Shown here piece by piece: positions 10,561-22,559 of a stretch of DNA of 64,000 bases. This stretch comes from Hyaloperonospora brassicae (Eukaryota > Oomycota > Peronosporomycetes > Peronosporales > Peronosporaceae), in the NCBI GenBank assembly GCA_947650285.1, contig CANTFL010000175.1:1-64000 (forward strand). The letters are read 5' to 3'. The first letter of the stretch is position 1. Each line of letters opens with the position of its first letter. Position numbers and translations under genes: made by a program. The notes under the pieces were generated by a model. The model was not told the origin of the DNA, did not search any database, and was given only the letters and a program-made list of their open reading frames with translations.

Positions 10561-13245
10561 ACTTTCAAGTGAAAAAATATTAGTCATTTCGTGCCTTTGT
10601 GGACCGTGGGGCATCCAACTATTTTGCTTGTCGCAAATAGCTAGAGGGTCGCAGGATAAATCCCGGTGAGCGCGACATCCTTCTTACGAGGATGACGGTG
10701 CGCCCTGATACAGGGCATGGATAACAGTGAAGAAATGTGTGGTAGGAATCTCCTACGCGTACAAAGACGATTGGTGATATGGCGATCTCATAGTACTTCA
10801 TATGGATGACAAAGTCGAAGTCATCTTGAGATTAACTTGGCTTAGAATGCATGATCCAAGGGTGAGCTGGCATAACCAATTCTTTAAGATTGCTGAAGCT
10901 TGTTCATCGGATAGCAATTTGATGAGCGTCTTGGAGTGTACACAAGCGTGTGGATTTTCCGCGAGTAATTGCAATAGTCCCACTTGAGGTACGGTCGTTA
11001 GCACGACTGTACAAGGCTTCAGTGTAGTGAAACACTTTATTATGCAGTCAAGCTCCCGGATACAATGTTGAAGTTTAGGCAGCGTCAAAGGTTCAACGAT
11101 TCAAACAAACTAAGTGGATTAGAGCATGGATTCAGGCCTTACGGGCTGCATCCGAGAAATGACGAACCACTGGTTGCTCAGGAGTGACAATAGGGTATTT
11201 GTAGGTCGACTGGAGAGTCATTATAGAGTATCTGGGTCGGGGGTACGTCAACAACTAGGAGAAACTGAGGGGAAGACATTATCATACTTAAGGGGTAAAT
11301 TCTTTAAGCACTAGTTCCGAAAGGGTAACTGTTGGCATATTCACTAAAGTCAAATACTTTGTATAAAGATTTTATCGAATTTAAGGATGAATTCTCTGAA
11401 TCAGTACCATGCGAGTTACCTTAGGAAAAATTCACGCGACATGAAATCGAGCTCAAAACGGGAATGAAGTACTGTGTCATGAAGTAGCGGCCACTGTCTC
11501 GTATACAAGTGCTAACTATCAAAAAGGTTGTCTTCGATCGCTTCGCATCGACACATGTAAATGAGTTAACTTAATTTCACAGCTCTCCAAACTTCTGTGT
11601 GCGTAAACCCACAGGAGGATGGCTGATGGTGCACGGTTTCAGCCACTTTGTAGCTGCAAAAGCCCCGGCTCAAACGCCGATGCATAGAAGGATGTAAATA
11701 TTGATGGTAGTCATGGAGTACCATATTTTTACCTATGGGTCTTAATAAATGTCTTTTAGTGGATTCTTAGCGTAAACGGGACATCCCGTACACGTCAGTG
11801 GGCTTCCTGAAGGGATGCTTTGGGAGTGGCTAGCGATGTTACAAGGGCCAATTAATGCTCCTGCCACATTCAATTGATGTGTGACATATCTATTAATATC
11901 ATTGCGATAATTTGGGCCAAGTTGCTTCGACGATTTATTCGTCCACAACCGGGCAATGGACGAAAAGAAGGACGTGGAAGATGATTCGACCACACCCTCG
12001 CTCACGCCCTGATCCGTTTAAGATCAAGGCGATCAACAACTGGCCTGTTCCAGTCGATATCAAGGGAGCAAGAAGGGCCTCGGAATACCGGCGTTCGCAT
12101 AAGGATACACGCAATTATCCCGTGATAACTGTAAACCTATTTTGTTTGTTATATGAAAGATGCGAGGTGCTTACGGAGCGCTAACTTTAAGCGTTACTTC
12201 GAGGGTATCAAGGATGGATCGATGCAGGCGCCCATAATGGTGATTGTAAATTGGGATAGATCATTACATGTGGTCTATGACGCCAGCGATTTTGTTCTTT
12301 AATGCAGTTTGAGACAGACAACATATAGCGAGTCGTCTGCGATCAATTGCATCAGCTATACCCAGCTGAACACAATTAGTTAGTGCTTGACAAGAAACCT
12401 CTTGTCATAAAGAACGCACTGGCTAAATTCTGTGTCTTTCTTCTGGGCGATAGGCAATTTATCATCTATACGGACCTTGCGTTTTTACAAACGTCCGATA
12501 ACAGTCCACACCTCTTACAGAGAATGGCGAGGTGGCTGTCTATCTTCGCGGAGTATAAATTCTCCGTGGAGTAGACACCAGATCGCCTGACCGTCGTCGT
12601 TGATGCGCTTCGCTTTGGCCCAATGTTAAAGCTGACTGCTCAAGTCAACAGTGAGACCAAGACCACTGTTGCGAAGCTATCAGTTAGTGTGTTGTCGTCG
12701 ATGTAACTCGACGACGTCACAAAGGCATACGCAGGTGATCAGCATCTCCTGCGCTTGATAAATCAAATTGCGAATCCATCACTAAAAGTATTAGCACACT
12801 TACCGACACGATTCCGCTTCTTTTTGGGTCGAAATCATAATCGCAACGGGTTGCTGTCCTATAAATTTGTTGCTGACGCCACAAATCGTGTAATCGTTGC
12901 CTCTCATCATGATTTGCGGCTGTGCATCATGTTTGAATTTCACGATGCTACAACAGGTGGTCATTGTGGTCGACTAAAGATTTACCTTAGGATTAATCGT
13001 GACCTATACTAGTCCCGCGAGTATCAGTATGTGCGCAGGTACGTACATTTTTGCGATGTGTGTCAACGAATGAAGCCAATTTCTTATATCCCGTGCACAT
13101 GTGCAGAAACCGTTTGTTCCGGCAGAGTGATGGAAATTTTGTCGATCAGATGTCGTTTTTGGTTCCCCCATAGGCGATTTTAAAATATTGGGATTAGTGT
13201 GTTCTTTGACCGATTCTTCAATATGGTGCATCTTGCTGCAGCCCT
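10561..13245 (+). pseudogene. protease-RT-RNase H-integrase remnant
   Basis: Frames and motifs in pol order: a protease-like region near 10600-10990 (IEVILRLTWLRMHDPR-type block after 10800), a reverse-transcriptase patch with a CFDDLFVHN version of the catalytic YFDD motif near 11930, an RNase H patch at 12383-12574 (FIIYTDLAFLQTSDNSPHLL) and integrase zinc-finger/core patches at 12755-13245 (EFHDATTGGHCGRLK, then DRFFNMVHLAAALRS). Each patch is in a different frame and separated by stops. The sequence ends inside the integrase core. Confidence 0.65.
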
Positions 13246-15032
13246 TAGGTCAAAAAAGCTTATGTGGTATAAAGGTGGTCCTTGTCAACGTGTTGTAAAC
13301 TCGAGTCGCGCTGTCGCGAAGGCAATTGACTCGATTGACTCAACGAGTCATCTGGCTAGTCAGACGACTCAAACAGTTCGCGACACCAATACTTCACTAG
13401 TCGGCAATCATGATCTGACCTTGACGACGTCGTCTTCATATCCATTGATCTACTATCGGGCGTTGCAGGTTGTTTCTAGTCGTGTGAACTACCCATATCG
13501 CCCGGGCAGACAACCTTAATCTTGGTATCGTCTTGCGACATGGGACACTCACCCTCAGCATGCTCTCAGGTGTAATAGCTGCACGTAGTTCAGTACGACT
13601 TGCACCTGCAACGATTGACGCTGCAGGCTTTTATTTTTTAACAAGCGGGCGGGCAACAGCAGCTGGTCCTTTACTTGTTTCCTGTGTATTTGCACGCATT
13701 CGTGCAGCCGCATTAGAATCTGCCTTGGCTGCAACCGCATCGAGTAACCACGCAATAATAAGTTACAAAGGGTTTGGTCCATACACCATACAGACCCACA
13801 TACACCAAACAACAAGTGCTTTGATTTCAGCGTAATTTAGGGAGGTCAATCTTTCACCAATCAGCCGTCAATCCATCACTACCGTGACTGATTGCCAAGG
13901 GGTGTGAAGTGACGAAGTGAGTCCTTCATGTGTCATTGTCACGAATTGTGTCAATGTAAATATGATCTCGTGTGATAATATTGACCAGCATTCACTCGCT
14001 AAAGTAAATATGGAAGGATTATCACCATCAATGGTTATACTGTAGCTGTTCCATTATTGGTTGATTCAGACCGTTGTGTCGACAAAAAAACCCACTAATC
14101 GTTTTTGGACGCGGTCAATGGGCGTGAGCGAGATTCTGCATTAAGAGTTTGTAGTATAACATAGTTAAGTTAGGCCCTAGGGATTAATTTCTGCGACTAA
14201 ACTCTGGCAATAAATTTTTACGTTTCCCTCATTTGGAGCACTTACTTGCTCCGATAGTTCTCTTTATCTGTACGAATGGTTGACGTAAGTTTTAGGAGCA
14301 CACAACCTTGTACAGTATCAAAGCAAAGGCCTACCTGTCATATGGTAAGAAGTGTGCTTCATCCCAAAACCCGAAAAAAATAGTCATGGAAAATGCGATT
14401 GTACTGTCGTACAAGAGCGCGAGCTTTGCCAGCATAATCGTTGATGACTGGACATCCCTCTGGCACGCCTGCTAAACAAATGACGACGATCATTAGATGT
14501 GAATCATACTTTGTAGCAAATGGAAGCATATCGCTGTTGACCAATATTGCATCATACGAGACGATGAGGATGACGGCTAGGACATCTATTGTCTTCCTTG
14601 GACATTGAGAGGTGCTGTCTTGCACCTAGCCTTTCACAGTAGTTACTTGCCAACACGACTGGCACTTGCTCAATCTTGTACCCGTCGGGCAGCAGGAGCC
14701 GATATGTGGAGTGGATCTAGAAGCAAGTCGTCAGTTTGATATGGCAGTCTCATATGCGACAGATAGTCCCGGATATAGTAGGTCGTTTGAGTACCTGGAT
14801 GAACCTCAACATTTCTTTCATAGGCTAGTTGAAGAAGAAGCTGCTGTCACGGGGAAATTAGCAGCTGTATGACACGACCGAGAGTAGATAAGCGCTCAAA
14901 GCAAACTGACCAGAATCCTTGCGGGTGTACATTGATAAGCAAGTGACGGCCGTTTTATTGAATCTGCGTGCCATGGCTTTGCACTGCCAAATGTGTTGCT
15001 GAAAAACAGTACGTCACATGGAGTGGAGTACG
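13246..15032. other. unassigned region between two retroelement relics
   Basis: About 1.8 kb with only short frames. An alanine-rich plus frame (13533-13835) faces a minus frame (13555-13815), and neither resembles a known family. Near 14020-14110 a phrase reading INGYTVAVPLLVDSD could be a decayed retroviral-type protease. A minus frame at 14359-14625 and a plus frame at 14666-14872 are unrecognised. I would treat it as decayed repeat. Confidence 0.3.
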
Positions 15033-15240
15033 TATTGTAAGGAATGAGTGTTGATGTATGCACTGCGCCGTTATATATTGAGCGATAGAGGTAGGCGACA
15101 GACGAGTAGTCGCCGAGATGCGAAGAGGCGCCTTAATTCTTTGCGTAAAAGTTAAGGTGTAAGCGCAGTTGCATGCAAGAGCGAGATGATAAAACACAGT
15201 CTGCAAAAAACACATCATCTGCGCATTTGTCTCTCTGACA
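15033..15240 (+). repeat. 5' LTR of Copia F
   Basis: About 208 bp that align with 48020-48227 at roughly 80-85 percent by eye, sharing GGAATGAGTGTTG, GCAGTTGCATGCAAGAGCGA and CAGTCTGCAAAAAA. The first base pair is TA instead of TG, a likely mutation. Confidence 0.6.
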
Positions 15241-15699
15241 TTGCAATGTGTAGAAATTGATACAGGGTCGGCGATAGGAACGACAAGTACGATTCGCTGT
15301 CCAATGGTCATCGGCGGCCTCTATTACGAGGTGCCGCAATATGCAAGATTGCCGCGCAGACACCGCCGACTGGGTCAAGCTTCATTAAAAGCGAAGGCGT
15401 GTGGTCGGAGCTTGACCTCGTGATGGACCGACAGGATGCAATAAGTACACGGAATAATGTACTCGAATGAGAGACACTCGAACTGCCACATTCGACCGGT
15501 GAGACGTTCGGACCGATCGAAATGACGAAGTCAAGAGCGATTGTTCCGGCACCAAGAGTAATAGCGACGTTCCGGTCACCATGGATGCGCAATACGCATG
15601 TGCGTCCAATGGATGTCGATGATCTTATGATGTATGTATCACGGAGTTCCCAGTACGCGACGCGAGCTTCAGAACAGAACGTCGTGAGCTGCGATGAGA

Positions 15700-17350
15700 A
15701 CAGCAGCTACATTTTCAGGAATTTACCGCAGCGCGTGACGGTTTGTGAGCGGTCGCAGAAGCTCAAGGTATGCAACTAAGAGTGGCGGCAGAAGCACATG
15801 AAGTGCAACGAGAGGAAGAGCCAGCCACAATAGAAATAGCGCTAGGGCAGCTACGGCAAGCTGGACAACATCGGCAGAGCGGAACAAACTACACCAACGA
15901 CAGCAAGAGGGGCTATCAGCACATGTAGAAGCCCAACGTCGTTAGAGCGACTCAGCAAAACGGAAGGGTATGGAGTTGCAGCATGCGCAACAAGCCTAAC
16001 CGTTCAAGAAAGAGAGCAGAGCCTGTATCGTCGAAAGCCAAAGGTCGTGAAATAGAAATCATTGCATCGGCGACAACAGGCTGAACTCGCTGATCGAGTA
16101 AAAGCTACGAATGACGCGCATCATGTACGGGAAGCAGCACCCAGCGAAGATTTACGACGTTTGTCAGCCGAGGATCGAGCCAGAAAAGAATGAATTATCG
16201 AATTAGCGCAACGCGTCGGTGAACAGCAAGAAACCACTGAGCGTTCCTGGAAAAAAGTGCACTTCAACCCAGCTGGAGTCGAAAAGCCCGTAAGTGAAGC
16301 TGAAAAAAGAAGAAAAAAACGTGCGAGCAACACGTGAAGCAGCGGCACGGGAAGCAACCGTCAACAAGACATCGCAACCGCAGCTTCCGACAGCGAGATC
16401 ATTGTTCGTTTAGGCCAGAGGCGCGACGAAGAACCCGCTTGCCAAGGTATAAAAGGTAAACATTTGTGTCTTCACTGGCTAGTAGCGACACAAACGCTTG
16501 GCGCCGGCTTAAGTATTATGAGCTTCGTTTCACGAAGAGCTCGAAGTGGCTGAAGAGGCGTGCGGTCACTTTTGGTCAGAGAAGTACCAAATTTCGAAGT
16601 TAGGATCGTGCTTGCGAGGTGAAGTCGAAGTCTTCTACCACGATTTGTGAGACGAGTGGTGGGCGACGAGGAAGAACCTCTCGTATGCAATGGAGGAGAT
16701 GGAGGGTGCATGCTCTCGGACGTTATTAGCGCGCAAGTCGCGGGGTTCTTGAACCGACAAGCACCGACGAACGAGGCGTGGCACAGTCACTACTTTTACT
16801 TGATGGCTGTCATGAAGCGAAGGGAACATCTGCGTCGCTTTTCAACCGAGTGTCTCGTAGTGTATGCGAGTCCAGACATGCGACCTGTGCTCGCGAGCCA
16901 GTAAATATAGAAGAGGTCGGATTACGTCGTGCATGAGTTGGGGATTACGATTTACGCCCAGACGTACGAGGGCAACGAGAAGCGATCGTCACGACCTGCC
17001 AAGGTGGCCGAGGCAACAGCAGTGAAAGCCACACCAATAACCGACACGCGCATTTGTAACATCTGCTGCGCGGTTGGGCACATCGCACGCACGTGTTTGA
17101 TCAACGCCGAGAATTAAGACGTCGATGGGGAGATGCTTTGAAGACTTTCTGGCATGTTGTGCGGAGAACTCACGAACGATGACTGGATCGTCAATTCCCG
17201 CGCAATCGCTCATCTGATCAAGAAAAGCTTCTGGCTCTCAACAATTATGTGTGCGACGATACGCATGACGTGACGCTTCCTGATAGGATCCAGTTGAAGT
17301 TAACACTAAAGCGTAAAGCGAGGATCAAAGTTAAGGTGGACGGAGAGACG
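15700..17350 (+). pseudogene. Copia F gag and start of protease, decayed
   Basis: Plus-strand patches include a charged, coiled-coil-like part (about 15780-16340), a gag core (16647-16904) and a zinc knuckle CNICCAVGHIARTC (about 17055-17097, C-X2-C-X4-H-X4-C). After it, NNYVCDDTHDVTLPDRIQL resembles the segment behind the protease active site of oomycete Copia elements. Stops and frameshifts separate the patches. The frame is lost at the junction with Gypsy C1. Confidence 0.5.
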
Positions 17351-17352
17351 TT

Positions 17353-18273
17353 TTGAATCGAGCTACACGACCTCTGTTTAACCGCTCTAACTCGCCATCA
17401 CCTGACGTGGAGCAACGCCTCCGTCAAACGGAAGGCCGTAGCCTTTCGACATGGGCCATGGGCCCCGAGGATACGTCGCCAGAAGATATAGCCGTTCGTC
17501 AGGCTCTAAATGAGAGATATCTCAAACCATTCTTTGCCACGCAAGGTCAGTACCGCGCGCATCTTGAGAGCTTGTCTCGTGGTGTCTCGGTTCGACAGAT
17601 TAAGAGCGTGCCCATCTTGTTGTTCGCTGGCGAACTGATCGAGGAGGAGGACAATCTGTTCATCCGTTGGGTGTATCTCAAGCGACACCTTAGCAGTGTG
17701 CCAGCGCTGCGGGCCAGCGCCGATGTGGCCGACGTTCGGTTGGACCGTAAGCTTCGAGTCGGGTATGCCAAAATCAAGGCCAGGGGCCAGTTGCGTACAC
17801 GTACGCGTTATGCTCCGGCTACAATGGCAATCACGGGTCACGACCCTAAGGTGCGGAGCAACACACGGCTCCCCACCACTATTGGTGAGAAGCGTTCTCG
17901 TTCGCAAGGCTACCCTGGCCACGATGTTCAAAAACATCCACGGCGTAAGTGCAGTCCTGCCGAAGGGGTATTTCATACTCCCACGAGTTCTCCGACTCCG
18001 GGTACCCTCGCCACTCCACCAGATACTGGTATTGACCCTGACGACGACGTCGTTTCAGGCGTCGCTCCACATAAAACTGGCGGTTCCCTTGCTCATCGAG
18101 CAGCGTTGGTGGTGGTCGGTATACCGATGGAGGAGCGTGAGAAGGTGCTCCGTGAGCTGAGTGGTCTCCAAGAGACATTGGGTAAGACCCAGAGTGCGCT
18201 CGACGCGATGCAAGCCCGTGTTCAATCGTTGGAGTTGGCTTTAGCCCGTGTGGAGGCTCAGCTAGACCTCTGA
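17353..18273 (+). CDS. antisense open frame of Gypsy C1
   Basis: A 306-codon frame on the strand opposite Gypsy C1 pol, with no stop over 918 bases. It opens at a non-ATG codon because the element is truncated here; the first ATG in frame is at 17458. The front half (QRLRQTEGRSLSTW ... RASADVADVRLDRKLR) is unlike any family I know and is conserved in C2. The middle is Ser/Thr/Pro-rich. The last 50 residues form a predicted coiled coil (VLRELSGLQETLGKTQSALD, then LELALARVEAQL). It overlaps the sense chromodomain and linker. Codon comparison with C2 shows mostly synonymous changes in the unique part, which supports it being translated. Function is unknown. Confidence 0.6.
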   Translation: MNRATRPLFNRSNSPSPDVEQRLRQTEGRSLSTWAMGPEDTSPEDIAVRQALNERYLKPFFATQGQYRAHLESLSRGVSVRQIKSVPILLFAGELIEEEDNLFIRWVYLKRHLSSVPALRASADVADVRLDRKLRVGYAKIKARGQLRTRTRYAPATMAITGHDPKVRSNTRLPTTIGEKRSRSQGYPGHDVQKHPRRKCSPAEGVFHTPTSSPTPGTLATPPDTGIDPDDDVVSGVAPHKTGGSLAHRAALVVVGIPMEEREKVLRELSGLQETLGKTQSALDAMQARVQSLELALARVEAQLDL

Positions 18274-21200
18274 TACGGATTTAACAACCAATGGCAAGAC
18301 CATCCTATGCGGCGCTAGCGCTTCCAAGTTCACATTGGGACGGATTCCGATACGGCTGAAGCAAGTCAACCTCGAACACGGGATGTGTGCGCAGTTTACG
18401 CGGAAGGTTGAGCGTATAAGCAATTTCTTTTTGGCGACGACCGTGAATGGCCCAATGAAGCGCGGAAGCAACTTTGTCTTGAAGACGGCGGACACTGCAT
18501 CTGTACGTAAGTTTTTAGCGTTGAGTAGAACTTGGTCTCCGACCTCATAACGTTCAATACAACATCTGCCTTTAGCATCAGTTTGTTCCTTCTGCTTGTC
18601 TTGGCTATCAGCCAGTGCGTCACGCAAATGTCGTAAGACATTCAATCGCGTTGCGAGAAACTCGCTTACCTGTTATTGAACAGTAGAAGGGCTCATATCA
18701 GCAAGCCGATCGGCCATCTCTCCCCCACCAAGCCGTGAACACGAAGTGGTAGCATTAACGGAACGCGAGGGTGTGTGAGACCATTCACATAGAATGGTGT
18801 AAAGCCGGTGGAGGCATGCACGGCGTTATTCAACGCAAACTCAACGACAGGGAGCATCGAACTCCAACGCTTTAGGTGTTTCAGCGCAAACACTGCGCAA
18901 GATGTCACCGATGATGCGATTCAACTCGCTCGGTTTGACCATCGGTCTGCGGATGATCCGCTGTGGACATGTCCAAACGTGTGCCGAGCACCTTGAAGGA
19001 TGGACCTCCAAAACTTCCCAGTGAAGCGAGGATCTCTGTCAGAGACTATTACCACAGGCAAGCCGTGCTGTCGAAACACTCTATCGATAAACAGCGTAGC
19101 TGTACCTTCACCATCAATGGTATCTGGCACAGCCGCCAAGTGAGCCATCTTGCTCAAACGGTCAACAAAGACCACAATACCCGTATTGCGTTGCACATCT
19201 TTCAGCAGACCGAACATGAAATCTATGCTGATGGACTCCCAGCACCCAGAGGGTATAGGGAGACTAGCGAGCGGCGCAGCCGCATGAGCTGAGGGTTTCA
19301 CCCGTTGACACGTTTCGCACGTACGCACGTATGTGCTTACCCATTTGTAAAGTTTGGGCCACCAATAGTGTTGGCTAAATGAGCCGTAGATCTTCTCACG
19401 ACCTAGATGACTGCTCACCGCAGTATCCTGCGCCTCATAGAGGATGCGATGCTCCAATTCCTCATCATGAGGGACAACGATACGGGGAGTATCCTCCATA
19501 TCTGTGCTATAGCACAACAGGCCTTGATCGATGGTGTATCGATGTAGCCTCGCACGCAAGAGTGCCGACAATTTAATGTCTGAGTCGTTAAACTCCTCGA
19601 ACCCCAGAGCACGTAGCAAAGCTACACAATGTTAATCTTTTGTATATGCCGAACAAATTCGGTCAGTGACCAATGATGACAGAGTCCTAACATGAGCAAG
19701 CTCATAGTCAGGTCTACGTGACAACGCATCAGCCAAAGCATTCTGCTTACCCGGCTTATACTTCACCTCGAAGTTGTACTCGGCAAAGAATGAGAGCCAA
19801 CGAGCCATTCGCTGAGAGAGATGTGGCGACTGGGTCGCAGTGCGTAATGACGCATGATCTGTATAGATCACAAAAGGCTTAGAGCCAAGCAGATGAACTC
19901 TGAATTTGACAAGAGCATACTACATTGCAAGTAGCTCTTTTTCATGAACTGGATAGTTCTTCTCAGCTGCTTTTAGCTGTCTTGACTCAAACGCAATGAC
20001 GCGTTCCCGTCCATTATCATCTGTTTGTAACAGAGCACTACCGATGGCAAAATCAGATGCGTCACAGACGACACTGAAAGATCGATCAGGATCAGGGCAA
20101 AGCCAAGATTGGCGCATGAAGGAGACTCTCCTTTAGTGCTTGAAAAGCATCATGCTCGGTGCTATTCCAGCACCGTTCCACATCCTTTTTAAGGAGATTG
20201 GATAATGGCCGAGCCATGTCTGCGTAATTCGCACTATACTTGTGCAAGTCATTGGCAAGGCCAAGCCACTTACGTAAGTCCTTTTGGTTCTTTGGAAACG
20301 GCCAATCGACTATGGCTTTTATCTTAGCGGGATCCGCTCTAAGGCCTCGCTTACCAATATAGCACCCTAAAAAGGGAATATCTTGTGCACCGAATATGCA
20401 ATTAGACCCGTTGGCGTACGACTTAATCGCGCGCATGCAATCGAGCACTGCTCTTAAAAGATCGATGTGATTATCCACATCAGACCGGCCGTCTATAGCA
20501 CGACTATGGACAAAAATGTCATCAAAGTAAGTCTGTGCATAACCTCGGTGAGGACGAAACAATTGTGTCACAAGACGATTGAACGTAGCTGGGGCATTGG
20601 ACAAGCCCTGTGGCATAACTAGCCACTACCAGAGCATACCGCTCGGGGTACTAACCGCTGTCAGCGGAATATCCTTCTCACGCATGAGCAATTGGTAATA
20701 ACCATCGACTAAGTCGAGCGCACTGTACATTGTACATCCCACCATATTGTTCTGAAGAACATCTTCCCTAGGTATTGGTGTCTAAGCCGGGATCGCGGCA
20801 GCATTACGCTTATTGTAAGCATGAACAATGCGCCGTTTCCCATTGGACTATTTGACACAGAAGGTCGGTGTGGAATGGGGGGTTTCTCTCACGTACCATT
20901 CCTACCGCGTGCTTTGCACGAAAGAAGTCGTCTATGACGTCACAGTGCTCCTGTGGTAAAGGCCACTGCCTTGTTACGCAGTATTTAGTTCCAGGTACTA
21001 GGCCAATTTCATGACGCACACCTCTATCCGGAGGTAAGACGGACGGTGGGTTGTGACACACCAAGTCCTGAAACTCCTTTACCAAAGGATAGAACGGATC
21101 AAGAGGATCCTTAATAATCGAAGATCCACTACGCGCATTAAGTGTTGCCTTTGTGTCCTCAAGGACTGACTCGTCCAATAAAGAGGATGAGTTCAACTCA

Positions 21201-22375
21201 ACATCGGGTCGAATGACCACTAAGTCGGATAATTCTCCTGCCTGTAAGTCTTGGCTGAATTCGCCATCAGACATTTCGTCGAGGTCAAAGAGAGTATCCA
21301 TGGATGGAAGAGTCTCAAGAGTAATGTTGCCACCAACATGGCCGGTATTTCCTTTGACAAGTGTATATATTGTATTAATACTATTATCACTCCTTAAAAT
21401 CTCGGACGTCTGGCGCTTGACAGTTGCCACCCGACGCCGAGATTGTTTCCTCAAAGAAACCTCATGCTTCCTAGAGGCCGGGACAGTAGGGTCTCTGTGG
21501 TTGCTATCTGCTATAGCACGCTCTATACGAGCGCTCATGTCTTGATCGACATCTGGTGAAGTGTTACGTAACTCTAACACTTCACCCAGTGGATTTACAC
21601 GTACCACCTCACGACCAGCATCCGGGTCTAGCTTTGTATGCTCTGGCTTCTTACCATCAATGTCATTACCGACATTCAGTGAGGTGCCACCTCGGCCACC
21701 CTCACTCGGTTGAATTTCACGTGCCACCCCACTCACATCAGAGTAATTACATTCTTGATGTCTCGGCCCTAGGCCAACCGTGCCTGCAGCATGCAGTGAC
21801 TCAGTATCACAACGAGTATCACTCAACGGAGTATAACTTCTCTCACATACGGCGAAAGAGCTCCGATCAATTTTAATGTCATTGACATTGAAGTTAATTA
21901 ACTCCGACATACCAATGTCCAGCACATTGACATCTTCCGTCAATGGTTCGCGCCAATAGCGCTTTTGTTGACTAGCAAAGGTGGGTTCATGACTCTCCAA
22001 AGATTCGCTAGTAACATTGCGCGTGGCGCCTAAGGTCTTAGACCTCCAATCGATCCATGGTTCATGGTGTTCAAGCCAGGCCATGCCTAGGATGAGATCA
22101 TATCCCGAATCCGAGTCAAGATCAAGACAGCGTTAAATGCTGTCAAACTCCAAAAACTTCACACCTAAGTTCAACGGACCTTTAGGCACAGTAACGCGAC
22201 TACCCGTCGCTAACCGAACAGTGATCGAATCACCTTCGTGCGCTTTGCGCGCCTCAGCGTATCGCTGACTTCCCTTAACCGAACGACGTCTAGCATAATT
22301 GAATGACGCCCTAGAATCGATTAAGATCGACCAATGCTTCTCAAAGCCTTTAACTTTCGCTTTGGTGACTAACAA
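17879..22375 (-). pseudogene. Gypsy C1 pol: protease, RT, RNase H, integrase, chromodomain
   Basis: Sense polyprotein in pieces, right to left. The protease has ILIDSRASFNYARR (22375-22133), where the usual D-S-G-A is D-S-R-A. A long acidic linker and the RT start lie in a 424-codon frame (22084-20810). The RT has the intact YFDDIFVHS motif (20616-20092), just after a TAG where GMLWEW is expected. RNase H has FSVVCDASDFAIGSALLQ and IYTDHASLRTA (20117-19632), interrupted by TAG. Integrase has the HHCC finger and DFMFGLL/VSDRDPRF core (19619-18921), then a frameshift. The tail (18645-18262) and a chromodomain LVEWRGYPESENSWEYE (18178-17879) follow. Stops are shared with C2. Confidence 0.85.
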
Positions 22376-22559
22376 GCCAGGCTTTTATCCACACTCTGTG
22401 CTGGTGGGCACATATCTCGGTGGGGCTAAGCCCTGTTTTAATCTACCTCGTAGAGAAGCAACAGAACTCAGTTCTACCCAAGTAGGGCACCCGCACCTAC
22501 TGGGTGTCGACGTTTTTCCGTGCCATACCAGGATTCTGGTTTGGGCGGAGGTTTCGACT

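Larger units (their letters stand above)
8790..13245 (+). mobile_element. old Gypsy relic of the A type, 3' truncated
   Basis: A heavily decayed plus-strand Ty3/Gypsy element that aligns by eye with Gypsy A1 from its 5' LTR through gag, protease, reverse transcriptase, RNase H and the front of integrase. It ends abruptly within integrase (MVHLAAALRSKK), so the integrase tail, chromodomain, antisense gene and 3' LTR are missing. It is riddled with stops. Its main value is as an outgroup to the two younger A copies. Confidence 0.7.
15033..17350 (+). mobile_element. Copia F, 5' LTR plus gag/protease part
   Basis: The 5' part of a decayed Ty1/Copia element. It has an LTR matching the one at 48020-48227 and gag/protease-like remnants on the plus strand, and is cut at about 17350 by Gypsy C1. 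The 3' part (integrase, RT, RNase H, 3' LTR) lies at 36.8-48.2 kb in the same orientation, so the two are probably halves of one element opened by C1 and B. They could also be two copies of one family, because about 100 codons around the protease/integrase boundary are missing. Confidence 0.55.

Noticed and set aside
13533..13835. Alanine-rich 100-codon frame as a secreted effector
   Set aside because: No convincing signal peptide or RxLR-type motif; an opposite-strand frame is equally open.
21153..21876. Plus-strand frames of 130 and 106 codons opposite Gypsy C pol, repeated at 53173-53896
   Set aside because: They repeat only because C1 and C2 are nearly identical there. They have no protein-like features and no independent conservation.
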